From positions 29,160 to 93,159 of the forward strand of contig NZ_JBFAAI010000035.1 of the NCBI RefSeq assembly GCF_040639655.1: 64,000 nucleotides of DNA, read 5' to 3'. The translations under genes were made by a program, and so were the position numbers. Under the pieces are notes generated by a model. It was not told the DNA's origin and ran no database searches. It saw only the letters and a program-made list of their open reading frames with translations. Positions 25,104 through 33,702 of the stretch are shown in pieces; position 1 is the first letter of the stretch; each line of letters starts with the position of its first letter. The stretch is from Actinoplanes sp040639655. GTDB lineage: Bacteria; Actinomycetota; Actinomycetes; Mycobacteriales; Micromonosporaceae.

Positions 25104-26009
25104 TCACGGGTGCAGCAGCAACTTGCCGCGGGTGTGGCCGGCCTCGCTCCGATCGTGGGCCTTCGCCGCCTCGGCCAGCGGGAACGTGTCCGCCACCTCG
25201 ATGTGCAGCCGGCCGGCGACGGCCAGCGCGGCCAGTTCCGCAAGCGCCTCGGCGGTGCGTTCACCATTGGCGGAGAACGGGACGCCCGCCTCCTGCGCGG
25301 CGGCCGCGTCGGCGATCGTGACGATCCGGTCCGCGGTGCCACGCAGTTCGACGGAGGCGTGCACCGCGCCGTGACCGGCCGCGTCGAGAACGGCGTCGAC
25401 ACCCTGCGGCGCCACCGCGCGGACCCGGCTGACCAGGCCGTCGCCGTACGCCACCGGAATGGCACCGAGCGAACGAAGATAGTCGTGGTTCCCCGCCGAC
25501 GCGGTACCGATGACGGTCGCCCCGCGAGCGACGGCGAGCTGCACCGCCACCCCGCCCACACCGCCCGCCGCGCCGTGCACCAGCACGGTCTCCCCGCCGG
25601 TGACCCCGAGCAGCCCGAGCACCCGCTGCGCGGTCTCCCCGGCGACCGGCAGGGCCGCTGCCTCGTCCCAGCCGAGCCCGGCCGGCTTGCGGGCCACGAC
25701 GGTCGCCAGAGCGAACGCGGCGTACGCCCCGGTGTCGGTGAACCCGAACACCTCGTCGCCCGGCGCCAGGCCGGTGACCCCCGCGCCCACCTCGTCGACC
25801 ACGCCGGCCGCCTCCCAGCCGGGAACCGCCGGGAACACGGTCGGGAAGAATGCGTCCAGCCAGCCGTTACGGATCTTGTAGTCGACCGGGTTGACGGCCG
25901 CGGACACCACCCGCAGCCGAACCTGGCCGGGGCCGGGACGCGGCACGTCGGCCTCTGCCACGCGCAGTACCTCGGATCCGCCGAACCGGTCGAAGACGAT
26001 CGCCTCCAT
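25104..26009 (-). CDS. NADP-dependent medium-chain oxidoreductase (quinone reductase type)
   Basis: A 301-residue zinc-independent MDR-family reductase. The GroES-like N-terminal half (VNPVDYKIRNG ... PGWEAAGVVDEVG) is followed by a Rossmann domain with HGAAGGVGGVAVQLA. No zinc-binding cysteines are present, as in quinone oxidoreductases. ATG 26009 fits AGGAGAGG upstream better than an in-frame GTG at 26018. It is divergent from an XRE regulator gene 132 nt away that probably controls it; this pairing is very common in actinomycetes. Confidence 0.9.
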   Translation of the reverse strand: MEAIVFDRFGGSEVLRVAEADVPRPGPGQVRLRVVSAAVNPVDYKIRNGWLDAFFPTVFPAVPGWEAAGVVDEVGAGVTGLAPGDEVFGFTDTGAYAAFALATVVARKPAGLGWDEAAALPVAGETAQRVLGLLGVTGGETVLVHGAAGGVGGVAVQLAVARGATVIGTASAGNHDYLRSLGAIPVAYGDGLVSRVRAVAPQGVDAVLDAAGHGAVHASVELRGTADRIVTIADAAAAQEAGVPFSANGERTAEALAELAALAVAGRLHIEVADTFPLAEAAKAHDRSEAGHTRGKLLLHP

Positions 26010-26141
26010 CGTTGCCACCTCTCCTGGATCGTTGCGTGCATCGCTGTGGGACCCACGCTGCAGTCCGGGAAGCCGGTTGTGGAGCGGACCCGTCTGCCTA
26101 GGATCAGCGGTCCTTGGCTGGTCCCGCGGATCTGCGGGAGC

Positions 26142-27002
26142 ATGGCGACCATGGATCGACGAGAGCTGGCCGACTTCATCCGGCGGTGCCGCGAGCGACT
26201 GCGGCCGGGCGAGGTGGGGCTCTCGGCGGGGCCGCGACGGCGTACCCCCGGTCTGCGCCGGGAAGAGGTGGCACTGCTCGCCGGCATGTCGGCGGACTAT
26301 CTGATGCGGCTGGAGCAGGCGCGCAGCCCGCAGCCGTCACCGCAGGTGCTGCGCTCGCTCGGGCAGGCGCTCCGGCTCAGCGACGACGAACGCGACCACC
26401 TCTACCTGCTGGCCGGGCACCGTCCGCCGGCGGGGCCACTCGCCGGCGCCCACGTACGGCCGGGTCTGCTCTATCTGCTCGATCAGCTGACCGGTGTGCC
26501 GGCGCAGGTGCTCAGTGACCTCGGCGACGTGCTCGCGCAGAACCCGCTGGCCGAGACGCTGTTCGGCGACATCTGCCCGCCGGTGCTCCACGATCACGGG
26601 ACGGACCACAACGTCGTCTGGCGGTGGTTCAACGATCCCCGGATCCGGGCGGCGCACCCGGCGGAGGACCACGACTACTGGAGCCGGTTGCAGGTCGCCG
26701 ACCTGCGGGCGGCGGTCGCCCGGCGCGGCGCGGACCCGGTGGCGGCGACGCTGGTCCGGCGCTTGCGGGCCGGAAGTACGGAGTTCGCCGAGCTGTGGGA
26801 CCGGCACGAGGTGGCGGTACGGCGAACCAGCCGGATGCGGGTCCAGCACCCGACCGTCGGCATGCTCGAACTGGATCTCGAGACGTTGCTGACACCGGCC
26901 GAGGACCAGCGGCTGGTGATGCTGACCGCACCGGCGGGCAGCCCGACGGCCGGCTATCTGGACCTGCTTCGTGTCGTCGGCCGGGAGTCGTTCGCCGGAT
27001 GA
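26142..27002 (+). CDS. XRE-family regulator with MmyB-like ligand domain
   Basis: A 286-residue regulator. The N-terminal helix-turn-helix (RRRTPGLRREEVALLAGMSA, then DYLMRLEQARSPQPS) and the C-terminal MmyB-like PAS domain (LDQLTGVPAQVLSDLGDVLA, then WFNDPRIRAAHP) are typical of the large actinobacterial XRE/MmyB group that binds fatty-acid-like ligands and controls adjacent oxidoreductases. ATG 26142 or 26151 may be the start. A possible promoter (TTGTGG, 16 nt, TAGGAT) lies just upstream. Confidence 0.9.
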   Translation: MATMDRRELADFIRRCRERLRPGEVGLSAGPRRRTPGLRREEVALLAGMSADYLMRLEQARSPQPSPQVLRSLGQALRLSDDERDHLYLLAGHRPPAGPLAGAHVRPGLLYLLDQLTGVPAQVLSDLGDVLAQNPLAETLFGDICPPVLHDHGTDHNVVWRWFNDPRIRAAHPAEDHDYWSRLQVADLRAAVARRGADPVAATLVRRLRAGSTEFAELWDRHEVAVRRTSRMRVQHPTVGMLELDLETLLTPAEDQRLVMLTAPAGSPTAGYLDLLRVVGRESFAG

Positions 27003-27030
27003 CCGGGGCCGGCGTTCACCGGCCGGCCGA

Positions 27031-28215
27031 TCAGGCCGCGGCGGCCCGGGTGATGTGGCCGAGCGGGTCGGACAGCAGGGCGGCGAAGCCTTTCTCGGCG
27101 GCGCCGATCAGGGTGGCGTCGTCGCCGAGCCCGGACGGCAGCAGCCGCGCGCGTTCCCGCGACACCGGCATGCTGTGCCGGGCGATCCGGGCACCGATCT
27201 GTGGCGCGGCGACGGCGTAGAGCTCGCGGAGGGTGCCCCCGAACACGACGACACCCGGATTGAACAGGTTGATCAGGCTGGCGACGCCGATGCCCAGCCA
27301 GTCACCGGTCCCGGCCACCGCGGAGGCGGCGGCCGGATCACCGGCGGCCGCGGCACGCACCACCGACCGGACCGCCGCACGGCCGGACTCACCGCCGCGC
27401 CCGGCGGCTTCGAGCAACGCGTACTCCCCCGCCTCCGCCTCCAGGCAGCCAAGCGAGCCGCACAGGCACTCCCGGCCGCCGTGCGGGTTGACCAGCATGT
27501 GCCCGACCTCGCAGCCGTAGCCGCTCTCCCCGCCGAGCAGTGCGCCGCCGACCAGGATGCCGCCGCCCACCCCGACGTCGCCGTGCAGGTAGATCAGGTC
27601 GGGTGAGCCGATCCCGGCGCCGCGCACGAACTCGGCCTGCGCGCCCAGGTGGGCCTCGTTGCCGACGGCGACCGGCAGGCCGATCCCGAGAGCGGCCTCC
27701 AGCTCGGTGCCGAACGCCTGGTCGACCCAGCCCAGCTCCGGACCGTAGCGGACCATGCCGTCGCCCGGCCGGATCATGCCGCAGTAGGACGCACCCACCC
27801 CGGCGCAGACGGTGCCTGGCGGCGCCGCGTCGTGGAGGTCCCGGCCGAGCGCAGCCAGGCCGCCGACGACGGTGTCCAGATCCGCGCCGGTACGCGGACG
27901 TGTCGTCTCGCGCCGGTCGAGGACCGTCCCGCCGAGCCCGACCCGGGCCGCCACCAGCCGGTCCACGGCCACGTCGAAGGCCAGCACGAACACCCGGTCG
28001 GTCGCCGGCCGCACCACCAGCGACGGCCGCCCGGCACCGGCCGGCGTGGCCGGGTTCTCCTCGCCGACCAGGCCGGCGGCGGCGAGTTCGCTGGTCAGAG
28101 CAAGAATGGTGCTGCGGTTGACGCCCATCCGCCCGGCGAGCGCGGCCCGCGACAGCGGACCGCTGACGTGGACGTGGCGCAACAGCGTGCCCAGGCTCGC
28201 ACGATGCTTGCTCAC
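27031..28215 (-). CDS. ROK-family transcriptional repressor
   Basis: A 394-residue ROK regulator. An N-terminal winged helix (LLRHVHVSGPLSRAALAGRM, then VNRSTILALTSELAAAGL) is fused to a sugar-kinase-like ROK domain with the zinc motif GRECLCGSLGCLE and the YLHGDVGVGGGILVGG phosphate-loop region. ROK repressors (NagC/XylR type) respond to sugars or sugar phosphates. The target is unclear: the divergent neighbour is the glycine riboswitch/gcvT unit, which is unlikely to be sugar-regulated, so it may act elsewhere. Confidence 0.92.
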   Translation of the reverse strand: MSKHRASLGTLLRHVHVSGPLSRAALAGRMGVNRSTILALTSELAAAGLVGEENPATPAGAGRPSLVVRPATDRVFVLAFDVAVDRLVAARVGLGGTVLDRRETTRPRTGADLDTVVGGLAALGRDLHDAAPPGTVCAGVGASYCGMIRPGDGMVRYGPELGWVDQAFGTELEAALGIGLPVAVGNEAHLGAQAEFVRGAGIGSPDLIYLHGDVGVGGGILVGGALLGGESGYGCEVGHMLVNPHGGRECLCGSLGCLEAEAGEYALLEAAGRGGESGRAAVRSVVRAAAAGDPAAASAVAGTGDWLGIGVASLINLFNPGVVVFGGTLRELYAVAAPQIGARIARHSMPVSRERARLLPSGLGDDATLIGAAEKGFAALLSDPLGHITRAAAA

Positions 28216-28382
28216 TGCCGGGTCCTTGCGGGGTGTGACGGTCGGGGGTCATCCACTCTCTCACACGCCCGGCGCGGACCACCGTGGTCGCGCATCAGGG
28301 CGCCGTCCACGCGGAGGGCTGGACCGGCCCGCCGTTTCGGGTATGGTCCGAGCCACAAGTGAAGACTTCGCCGCGACACCGC

Positions 28383-28574
28383 CGCGGGAGAGTCCCCGCC
28401 CCTGACCGGGCGGGGCGCCGAAGGAGCAACTTCTCCCTCAGAATCTCTCAGGCCCCAGTACCGCGACGGTCAGGCGACTCTGGAAAGTCAGCTGCTCTCG
28501 ACGAGCAGCTGCGCCCACGGTGCAAGCCGCCCTCGGGCGGTGAACCTCTCAGGCAGAGATGACAGAGCGAGGGA
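28383..28574 (+). promoter_or_regulatory. tandem glycine riboswitch (gcvT motif)
   Basis: Two glycine aptamers in series. The first shows GGGAGAGTCCCC, GCGCCGAAGGAGCAA, TCTCTCAGGCCCC and GGCGACTCTGGAAAG (28386-28488); the second shows CCCACGGTGCAAGCC, GGTGAACCTCTCAGGCAG and GACAGAG (28513-28567). It lies directly before the gcvT start, fills the 28216-28602 leader, and is expected to turn on gcvT-sdaA when glycine is abundant. Confidence 0.95.
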
Positions 28575-28602
28575 GGCCCCGACCCCGACGAAGGAGCCTC
28601 CG

Positions 28603-29655
28603 TTGCGACGCACCGCACTTCATCACATCCACCAGCGCCTGGGCGCGACCATGACCGGTTTTGCCGGCTGGTCGATGCCGTTGCGCTACGGCAGTGACAT
28701 CGCCGAGCATCACACCGTACGGACCGGTGCCGGCCTGTTCGACCTCGGTCACATGGGCCAGCTGGAGGTGACCGGGCCGGAGGCCGCCGCCTTCCTCGAC
28801 CACGCCCTGGTCGGCCGGTTGTCGGCGGTTGCCGTCGGCCGCGCGAAGTACACGATGCTGTGCCACACCACCGGCGGTGTCCTCGACGACCTGGTCGTCT
28901 ACCGGCTCGCCGAGGACCGGTTCCTGGTGGTCGCCAACGCGTCGAACGCGCCGGTGGTGCGCGCCATGCTGGGTGAGCACTCCGGCGGCTTCATGGTGCG
29001 CATCGCCGACGCCGGCCGGTCACTGATCGCGGTGCAGGGGCCACGGGCGGCCGAGGTGGCCGGTGTCCACCCGGATCTGCGCTACTACGGCATCAAACGG
29101 GACCGGCTGGCCGGGCGTGAGGTCCTGCTGGCCCGTACCGGGTACACGGGCGAGGACGGTTTCGAGATCTACTGCGCGCACGAGGACGCCGAGCAGATCT
29201 GGGAGTGGGCCGCCGCGGCGGGCGCGACCCCGACCGGCCTGGCCTGCCGGGACACCCTGCGGCTGGAGGCCGGGATGCCGCTGTACGGGCACGAGCTGAC
29301 CCTCACGACCACCCCGTTCCACGCCGGTCTGGGCCGGGTCGTCGCCCTGGACAAGACGGACTTCGTGGGTGCCGCCGCCCTGCGCGCCGTGCAGCCGGAC
29401 ACCACGCTGGTCGGCCTCACGACGAAGGGCCGGCGGTCCCCGCGGGCGGGCCACGCGGTGCTCGACCCGGCCACCGGCACCCGGGTCGGCGAGGTGACCA
29501 GCGGGGCACCGTCCCCGACGCTCGGGCATCCGATCGCGATGGCGTACGTCTCCAAGGACCTGGCCGGGCCGGGCACCCGGCTGACCGTCGACGTCCGGGG
29601 CACCCACGAGGACGCCGAGGTCGTCAGCCTCCCCTTCTACCGGCGGCGGTCCTGA
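28603..29655 (+). CDS. gcvT: aminomethyltransferase, glycine cleavage T protein
   Basis: A 350-residue T protein that transfers the methylene carbon from aminomethyl-lipoyl-H protein to tetrahydrofolate, releasing ammonia. Signatures: MTGFAGWSMPLRYG at the N-terminus, GLFDLGHMGQLEVTGP, and GYTGEDGFEIY. The start is TTG at 28603, six bases after AAGGAG; no ATG is suitably placed. It is controlled by the tandem glycine riboswitch and overlaps sdaA by 1 nt (TGATG). The H and P protein genes are not in this window, so the cleavage system must be completed from another locus. Confidence 0.95.
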   Translation: MRRTALHHIHQRLGATMTGFAGWSMPLRYGSDIAEHHTVRTGAGLFDLGHMGQLEVTGPEAAAFLDHALVGRLSAVAVGRAKYTMLCHTTGGVLDDLVVYRLAEDRFLVVANASNAPVVRAMLGEHSGGFMVRIADAGRSLIAVQGPRAAEVAGVHPDLRYYGIKRDRLAGREVLLARTGYTGEDGFEIYCAHEDAEQIWEWAAAAGATPTGLACRDTLRLEAGMPLYGHELTLTTTPFHAGLGRVVALDKTDFVGAAALRAVQPDTTLVGLTTKGRRSPRAGHAVLDPATGTRVGEVTSGAPSPTLGHPIAMAYVSKDLAGPGTRLTVDVRGTHEDAEVVSLPFYRRRS

Positions 29656-30953
29656 TGGCCGTCTCCGTCTTCGACCTGTTCTCCATCGGCATCGGCCCGT
29701 CCAGCTCGCACACGGTCGGCCCGATGCGCGCCGCCCGGCTGTTCACCTCCCGTCTCGGCCCGATCGACGACGTGGCCACGGTGCGGGCCGAGCTGTTCGG
29801 GTCGCTCGGTGCGACGGGGCACGGCCACGGCACGCCGAAAGCGGTCCTCCTCGGTCTGCAGGGCGAGGATCCCGAGACGGTCGACACCGGTCTCGAGCCG
29901 TCCGACGGCGCCGCCGGTTTCGCGGTCGACCTGGTGCTGCACCGGCGCCGGTCGCTGCCCGGGCATCCGAACGGGATGCGGTTCACCGCGCTCGGCGCCG
30001 ACGGCACCGAGCTGCTTGCCAAGACCTACTTCTCGGTCGGCGGCGGGTTCGTCGTGGATGAGCAGACCTCGGGCGTACGCCTTGATCGCACGCCGGTGAC
30101 GTACCCGTTCGCCTCGGGCGCGGACCTGCTGTCGCTCACCCGCACCACCGGTCTGTCGATCTCCCGGCTGATGCTGGCGAACGAGACGGCGTGGCGGCCG
30201 GAGTCCGAGATCCACGCCGGGCTGCTGAGGATCTGGCGGGTGATGAGCGACTGCATCGACGCCGGTCTCGCCGCCGAGGGTCTGCTGCCCGGTGGTCTGA
30301 AGGTGCGCCGCCGGGCCGCCGCGACCGCCCGTCAGCTGCGCGCCGAGGGCAATCCGGAGGCGCATGCCATGGAGTGGCTGACCGTCTACGCGATGGCCGT
30401 CAACGAACAGAACGCGGCCGGTGGTCGGGTGGTGACCGCGCCGACCAACGGTGCCGCCGGAATCATCCCGGCCGTGCTGCGCTACTACCTGGAGTTCGTG
30501 CCGGGCGCCTCGCCGGACGGGGTGGTCCGGTTCCTGCTGACCGCGGCCGCGATCGGTCTGCTGTTCAAGGAGAACGCCAGCATCTCGGGTGCCGAGGTGG
30601 GCTGTCAGGGCGAGGTCGGGTCGGCGTGCGCGATGGCCGCGGCCGGGCTCGCCGAGGTGCTCGGCGGCACCCCGGAGCAGGTGGAGAACGCCGCGGAGAT
30701 CGGCATGGAACACAACCTCGGCCTGACCTGCGACCCGGTCGGCGGCCTCGTCCAGATCCCGTGCATCGAACGCAACGGCATGGCCGCCGTCAAGGCCGTG
30801 ACGGCCGCGCGGATGGCCCTGCGCGGTGACGGCCGCCACCACGTCTCCCTCGACAAGGTCATCAAGACCATGAAGGAGACCGGCGCCGACATGAAGACCA
30901 AGTACAAGGAGACCGCCCGGGGCGGCCTGGCCGTCAACGTCATCGAGTGCTGA
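29655..30953 (+). CDS. sdaA: L-serine ammonia-lyase, iron-sulfur dependent, single chain
   Basis: A 432-residue L-serine dehydratase converting serine to pyruvate and ammonia. The N-terminal beta domain (SVFDLFSIGIGPSSSHTVGP) and C-terminal alpha domain (GRVVTAPTNGAAGIIPAVL) are in one chain, as in E. coli SdaA. Cysteines for the labile [4Fe-4S] cluster are in GCQGEVGSACAMAAAG and in LTCDPVGGLVQIPCIERN. Translationally coupled to gcvT. With serine hydroxymethyltransferase encoded elsewhere, the pair makes sense as a glycine-to-serine-to-pyruvate disposal route switched on by glycine. Confidence 0.95.
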   Translation: MAVSVFDLFSIGIGPSSSHTVGPMRAARLFTSRLGPIDDVATVRAELFGSLGATGHGHGTPKAVLLGLQGEDPETVDTGLEPSDGAAGFAVDLVLHRRRSLPGHPNGMRFTALGADGTELLAKTYFSVGGGFVVDEQTSGVRLDRTPVTYPFASGADLLSLTRTTGLSISRLMLANETAWRPESEIHAGLLRIWRVMSDCIDAGLAAEGLLPGGLKVRRRAAATARQLRAEGNPEAHAMEWLTVYAMAVNEQNAAGGRVVTAPTNGAAGIIPAVLRYYLEFVPGASPDGVVRFLLTAAAIGLLFKENASISGAEVGCQGEVGSACAMAAAGLAEVLGGTPEQVENAAEIGMEHNLGLTCDPVGGLVQIPCIERNGMAAVKAVTAARMALRGDGRHHVSLDKVIKTMKETGADMKTKYKETARGGLAVNVIEC

Positions 30954-30968
30954 CCGGGCGGCTCGCGA

Positions 30969-31484
30969 TCAGCGGGCGCGGGCCCGGCGGGCGGGCCGGG
31001 CCGGGGCGTCACCACGGGCGGCGGTGACGGCCTCGCACAGGTCGGTGAGCGGGTCGAGGCGCTGGGCAGTGCAGGCGATCGCCTGCAACAGGCCGCGGAA
31101 ACGTTCGGCGTCCTCCGGTGCGAGGGCGCCGAGGACGTGCGCCTCGACATGACGCAGCGCGTCGCGCCGGGCCTGCCAGGTCTCGTGTCCCTTGGCGGTG
31201 GCGACCACGAGGCGGCTGCGGCGGTCGGCGGGGTCGGGACGGCGCGCGACGAGTCCGGCGCCTTCCAGGTCGTCGATCAGGTACGTCAGGATGGTCCGGT
31301 CGATGCCCAGGTCCTGGCCGATCGCGCCCTGGTTGCGGGGAGGCTCCCCGACGGCGGCGGACAGCACCTGATAGCCGCGGGGCCCGCCGGGCAGGTCGTT
31401 GAGGGCGTGGTCGGCGGCCTTGGCGTAGGCACGGAAGACCACTCCCAGCATCCAGCCGAGGTCACCTTCGAGGGGGGTCGTCAC
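30969..31484 (-). CDS. MarR-family transcriptional regulator
   Basis: A 171-residue winged-helix regulator. The recognition region (NQGAIGQDLGIDRTILTYLIDDLEG) and wing (ARRPDPADRRSRLVVATAKG) are typical of MarR. GTG 31484 or 31487 is the likely start; frames running further upstream overlap the operator. It is divergent from the monooxygenase-hemerythrin gene, and the 21-bp palindrome at 31527-31547 between them is the likely binding site for both autoregulation and control of that gene. The C-terminus is Arg/Ala-rich. It is convergent with sdaA, 15 nt apart. Confidence 0.9.
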   Translation of the reverse strand: MTTPLEGDLGWMLGVVFRAYAKAADHALNDLPGGPRGYQVLSAAVGEPPRNQGAIGQDLGIDRTILTYLIDDLEGAGLVARRPDPADRRSRLVVATAKGHETWQARRDALRHVEAHVLGALAPEDAERFRGLLQAIACTAQRLDPLTDLCEAVTAARGDAPARPARRARAR

Positions 31485-31526
31485 CACCCCACCATAGCCC
31501 AGTGCAGCAGAAGTTCTGCCTGACAA

Positions 31527-31547
31527 ATGTTCTGTTTGACAGAACAT
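31527..31547. promoter_or_regulatory. MarR-type operator palindrome
   Basis: ATGTTCTG and CAGAACAT separated by TTTGA form a perfect 8+5+8 palindrome midway between the divergent MarR and monooxygenase starts. An extra half-site (AGTTCTG) is at 31512. Confidence 0.75.
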
Positions 31548-31570
31548 CTTTTCCGCGTCACAGTTGCCGC

Positions 31571-33223
31571 ATGTCCGACTACGGCCACCCCCTTGAGTTC
31601 GGGTCCTTCATCACCCCGGCAGCCGCCGACCCCACCCGGGTCGTCGCGCTCACCGTGCTCGCCGAGCAGGCCGGTCTGGACCTGGTCACCTTCCAGGACC
31701 ACCCCTACCAGCCCGGCTTCCTCGACACCTGGACGCTGCTGAGCTACGCCGCCGCGCGCACCGACCGGGTGCACCTCGCGGCGAACGTCACCAACCTCCC
31801 GCTGCGCCCACCGGCCGTGCTCGCCCGCAGCGTCGCCGGCCTCGACCTGCTCAGCGGCGGCCGCATCGAGCTGGGCCTCGGCGCCGGCGCCTTCTGGGAC
31901 GCCATCGAGGCCATGGGCGGGCCGCGCCTGGCCGCCGGCCAGGCCGTGCAGGCCCTCGAGGAGGGCATCGACGTCATCCGTCAACTCTGGGACACCGGCG
32001 CCCGTGGCGCGGTCCGGGCCGACGGCGAGTTCCACCGGGTGATCGGCGCCAAACGCGGCCCGGCACCCGCCCACGACGTCGCCATCTGGCTCGGCGCCTA
32101 CAAGCCGAGAATGCTCGCCCTCACCGGCCGCCGCGCCGACGGCTGGCTGCCCTCCCTCGCCTACCTGAAAGACGGCGACCTGGCCGCCGGCAACCGGATC
32201 ATCGACGAGGCGGCACTCGAGGCCGGACGCAAGCCCGCCGACGTGCGGCGGTTGCTCAACATCGGCGGCCGCTTCACCGACATCGGCCGCGGTCCGTTGC
32301 AGGGCCCGGCCGAACAGTGGGCCGAGGAACTCACCGACCTGGCCCTCACCGACGGCGTCGGCACGTTCATCCTGGCCACCGACGACCCGGACGACCTGCG
32401 GCGCTTCGCCGCCGAGGTGGTCCCCGCGGTCCGCGAGGCGGTGGCCGCCGAACGAGCCGGCACCGCGACGAGGCCGACGGCCACACCTTCGCCCGCCGCG
32501 CCTTCACCGGCCGGGCAGTCCCCCGCGGCACGCACCCGGCCCGCGCCCACGTCCGTCCGGGCCGGGCAGTCCCCTGCCGCCGGCACCGGGCCGGCGTCCG
32601 TGCCGGGCCGGGCGGCGGGCCGGTCACCGTTCACCGTCACACCGACCGAGGACGACGGCGTACGCCGCAGCAGCACCACGGTCTGGGACGAGCAGGCCCG
32701 GCCCACCGGCCCCGCGCCGGACCCGGAGCGCACCTACACCCCTCGGGAGCTGGCCAACGGCCGTCATCTGATCGAGGTGCACGACGGGCTGCGCGGCGAA
32801 CTCGCCCAGATCCACGACCTCATCGATCAGGTCGAGGCGGGAAGTCTCGACGTCGGTGCGGCCCGTTCCCACATCAACACGATGACGATGCGGCAGAACA
32901 ACTGGACGCTCGGCACCTACTGCGAGTCGTACTGCCGGATCGTCACGACGCACCACACCATCGAGGACCGGTCGCTCTTCCCGCACCTGCGCCGCAGCGA
33001 CCCGCGCCTGGCCCCGGTCGTGGACCGGCTCGAACAGGAGCACCATGTCATCCACGAGGTGCTCGAGGGAGTCGACAAGGCTCTGGTCGAGATGGTCTCC
33101 GGCCCGGGCGGCACGGCCGGCCTGCGTGCCGCGGTGGACCTCCTCACCGACACACTGCTGTCCCACCTGGCCTACGAGGAACGCGAGCTGATCGAACCGC
33201 TGGCCCGCCTGGGCGCCCAGTAG
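31571..33223 (+). CDS. luciferase-like flavin monooxygenase fused to a hemerythrin domain
   Basis: A 550-residue two-part protein. Residues 1-295 are a luciferase-like (LLM/F420-dependent) TIM-barrel oxidoreductase (FGSFITPAAADPTRVVALTV, then LDLLSGGRIELGLGAGAFWD, then GADGWLPSL-like RRADGWLPSLAY). Residues 300-385 are a Pro/Ala/Thr-rich linker with a 17-residue repeat (AGQSPAA at 314 and 331). Residues 395-550 are a four-helix HHE hemerythrin domain with H404, H461/H462, E465, H491/H492, H495, H532 and E536 as candidate di-iron ligands. The start at ATG 31571 (MSDYGHPLEF) follows the operator. A di-iron oxygen or NO sensor/store attached to a flavin oxidoreductase suggests redox-controlled oxidation; substrate unknown. 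Confidence 0.9.
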   Translation: MSDYGHPLEFGSFITPAAADPTRVVALTVLAEQAGLDLVTFQDHPYQPGFLDTWTLLSYAAARTDRVHLAANVTNLPLRPPAVLARSVAGLDLLSGGRIELGLGAGAFWDAIEAMGGPRLAAGQAVQALEEGIDVIRQLWDTGARGAVRADGEFHRVIGAKRGPAPAHDVAIWLGAYKPRMLALTGRRADGWLPSLAYLKDGDLAAGNRIIDEAALEAGRKPADVRRLLNIGGRFTDIGRGPLQGPAEQWAEELTDLALTDGVGTFILATDDPDDLRRFAAEVVPAVREAVAAERAGTATRPTATPSPAAPSPAGQSPAARTRPAPTSVRAGQSPAAGTGPASVPGRAAGRSPFTVTPTEDDGVRRSSTTVWDEQARPTGPAPDPERTYTPRELANGRHLIEVHDGLRGELAQIHDLIDQVEAGSLDVGAARSHINTMTMRQNNWTLGTYCESYCRIVTTHHTIEDRSLFPHLRRSDPRLAPVVDRLEQEHHVIHEVLEGVDKALVEMVSGPGGTAGLRAAVDLLTDTLLSHLAYEERELIEPLARLGAQ

Positions 33224-33359
33224 GACCCGGTCCAGCCGTACGGCGGGGTGGCACCCGCCGGTCAGCGGGTGGCCCGGTCGTCGCCGCCACGCTGAAATCT
33301 TGGGGGACCCGAACTCGACGACGCGAAGTGATCGTTTGTCCACCGACGCCGATGACGAC

Positions 33360-33476
33360 GTGACGAATCTGGTGATCATGTCGCCGGACGAGTTCGAGGC
33401 CGCCCTCGGCGGAACGCTTCCGGAGACCCCGGCGGGAGACGCCGACGGGCCACCGGACTGCGGGTGCGCCGACTGA
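33360..33476 (+). CDS. possible small acidic protein ending in CGCAD
   Basis: A 38-codon frame from GTG 33360 (or ATG 33378) encodes an acidic peptide: MSPDEFEAALGG, then a Pro/Gly/Asp tail ending DCGCAD. An upstream TTG at 33336 would lengthen it. The leader-plus-cysteine-tail look recalls RiPP precursors, but no maturation enzyme is nearby and no convincing ribosome site is seen. Confidence 0.3.
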   Translation: MTNLVIMSPDEFEAALGGTLPETPAGDADGPPDCGCAD

Positions 33477-33523
33477 CCGTTCGCTCGGGGCGCTCGCGGG
33501 CAGTCACCGGCCGGCGGGGTGGG

Positions 33524-33665
33524 GGGAAAGCTCCCCGCCGGCCGGCCTGACCGACCCACGGAAAAGCCCTCGCCGGTTCGAGCCGGGCCACCGCACGGGA
33601 AAGCCTCGCCGGTCGCCCTGCCGCTCCCCCACGGGAAAGCGCCGGCCGATCGACATGGCCCACCC
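33524..33665. repeat. degenerate 36-37-bp tandem repeat, four units
   Basis: The core GGGAAAG recurs with its AAAG at 33528, 33564, 33601 and 33637 (steps of 36, 37, 36), each followed by a Cys/Gly-rich CGCCGG stretch. It occupies the gene-free end of 33224-33702, together with the small frame at 33360. Confidence 0.65.
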
Positions 33666-33702
33666 TCGCAGCAGAGGACGGACATCCGGCCGGCGAGCGG
33701 AA

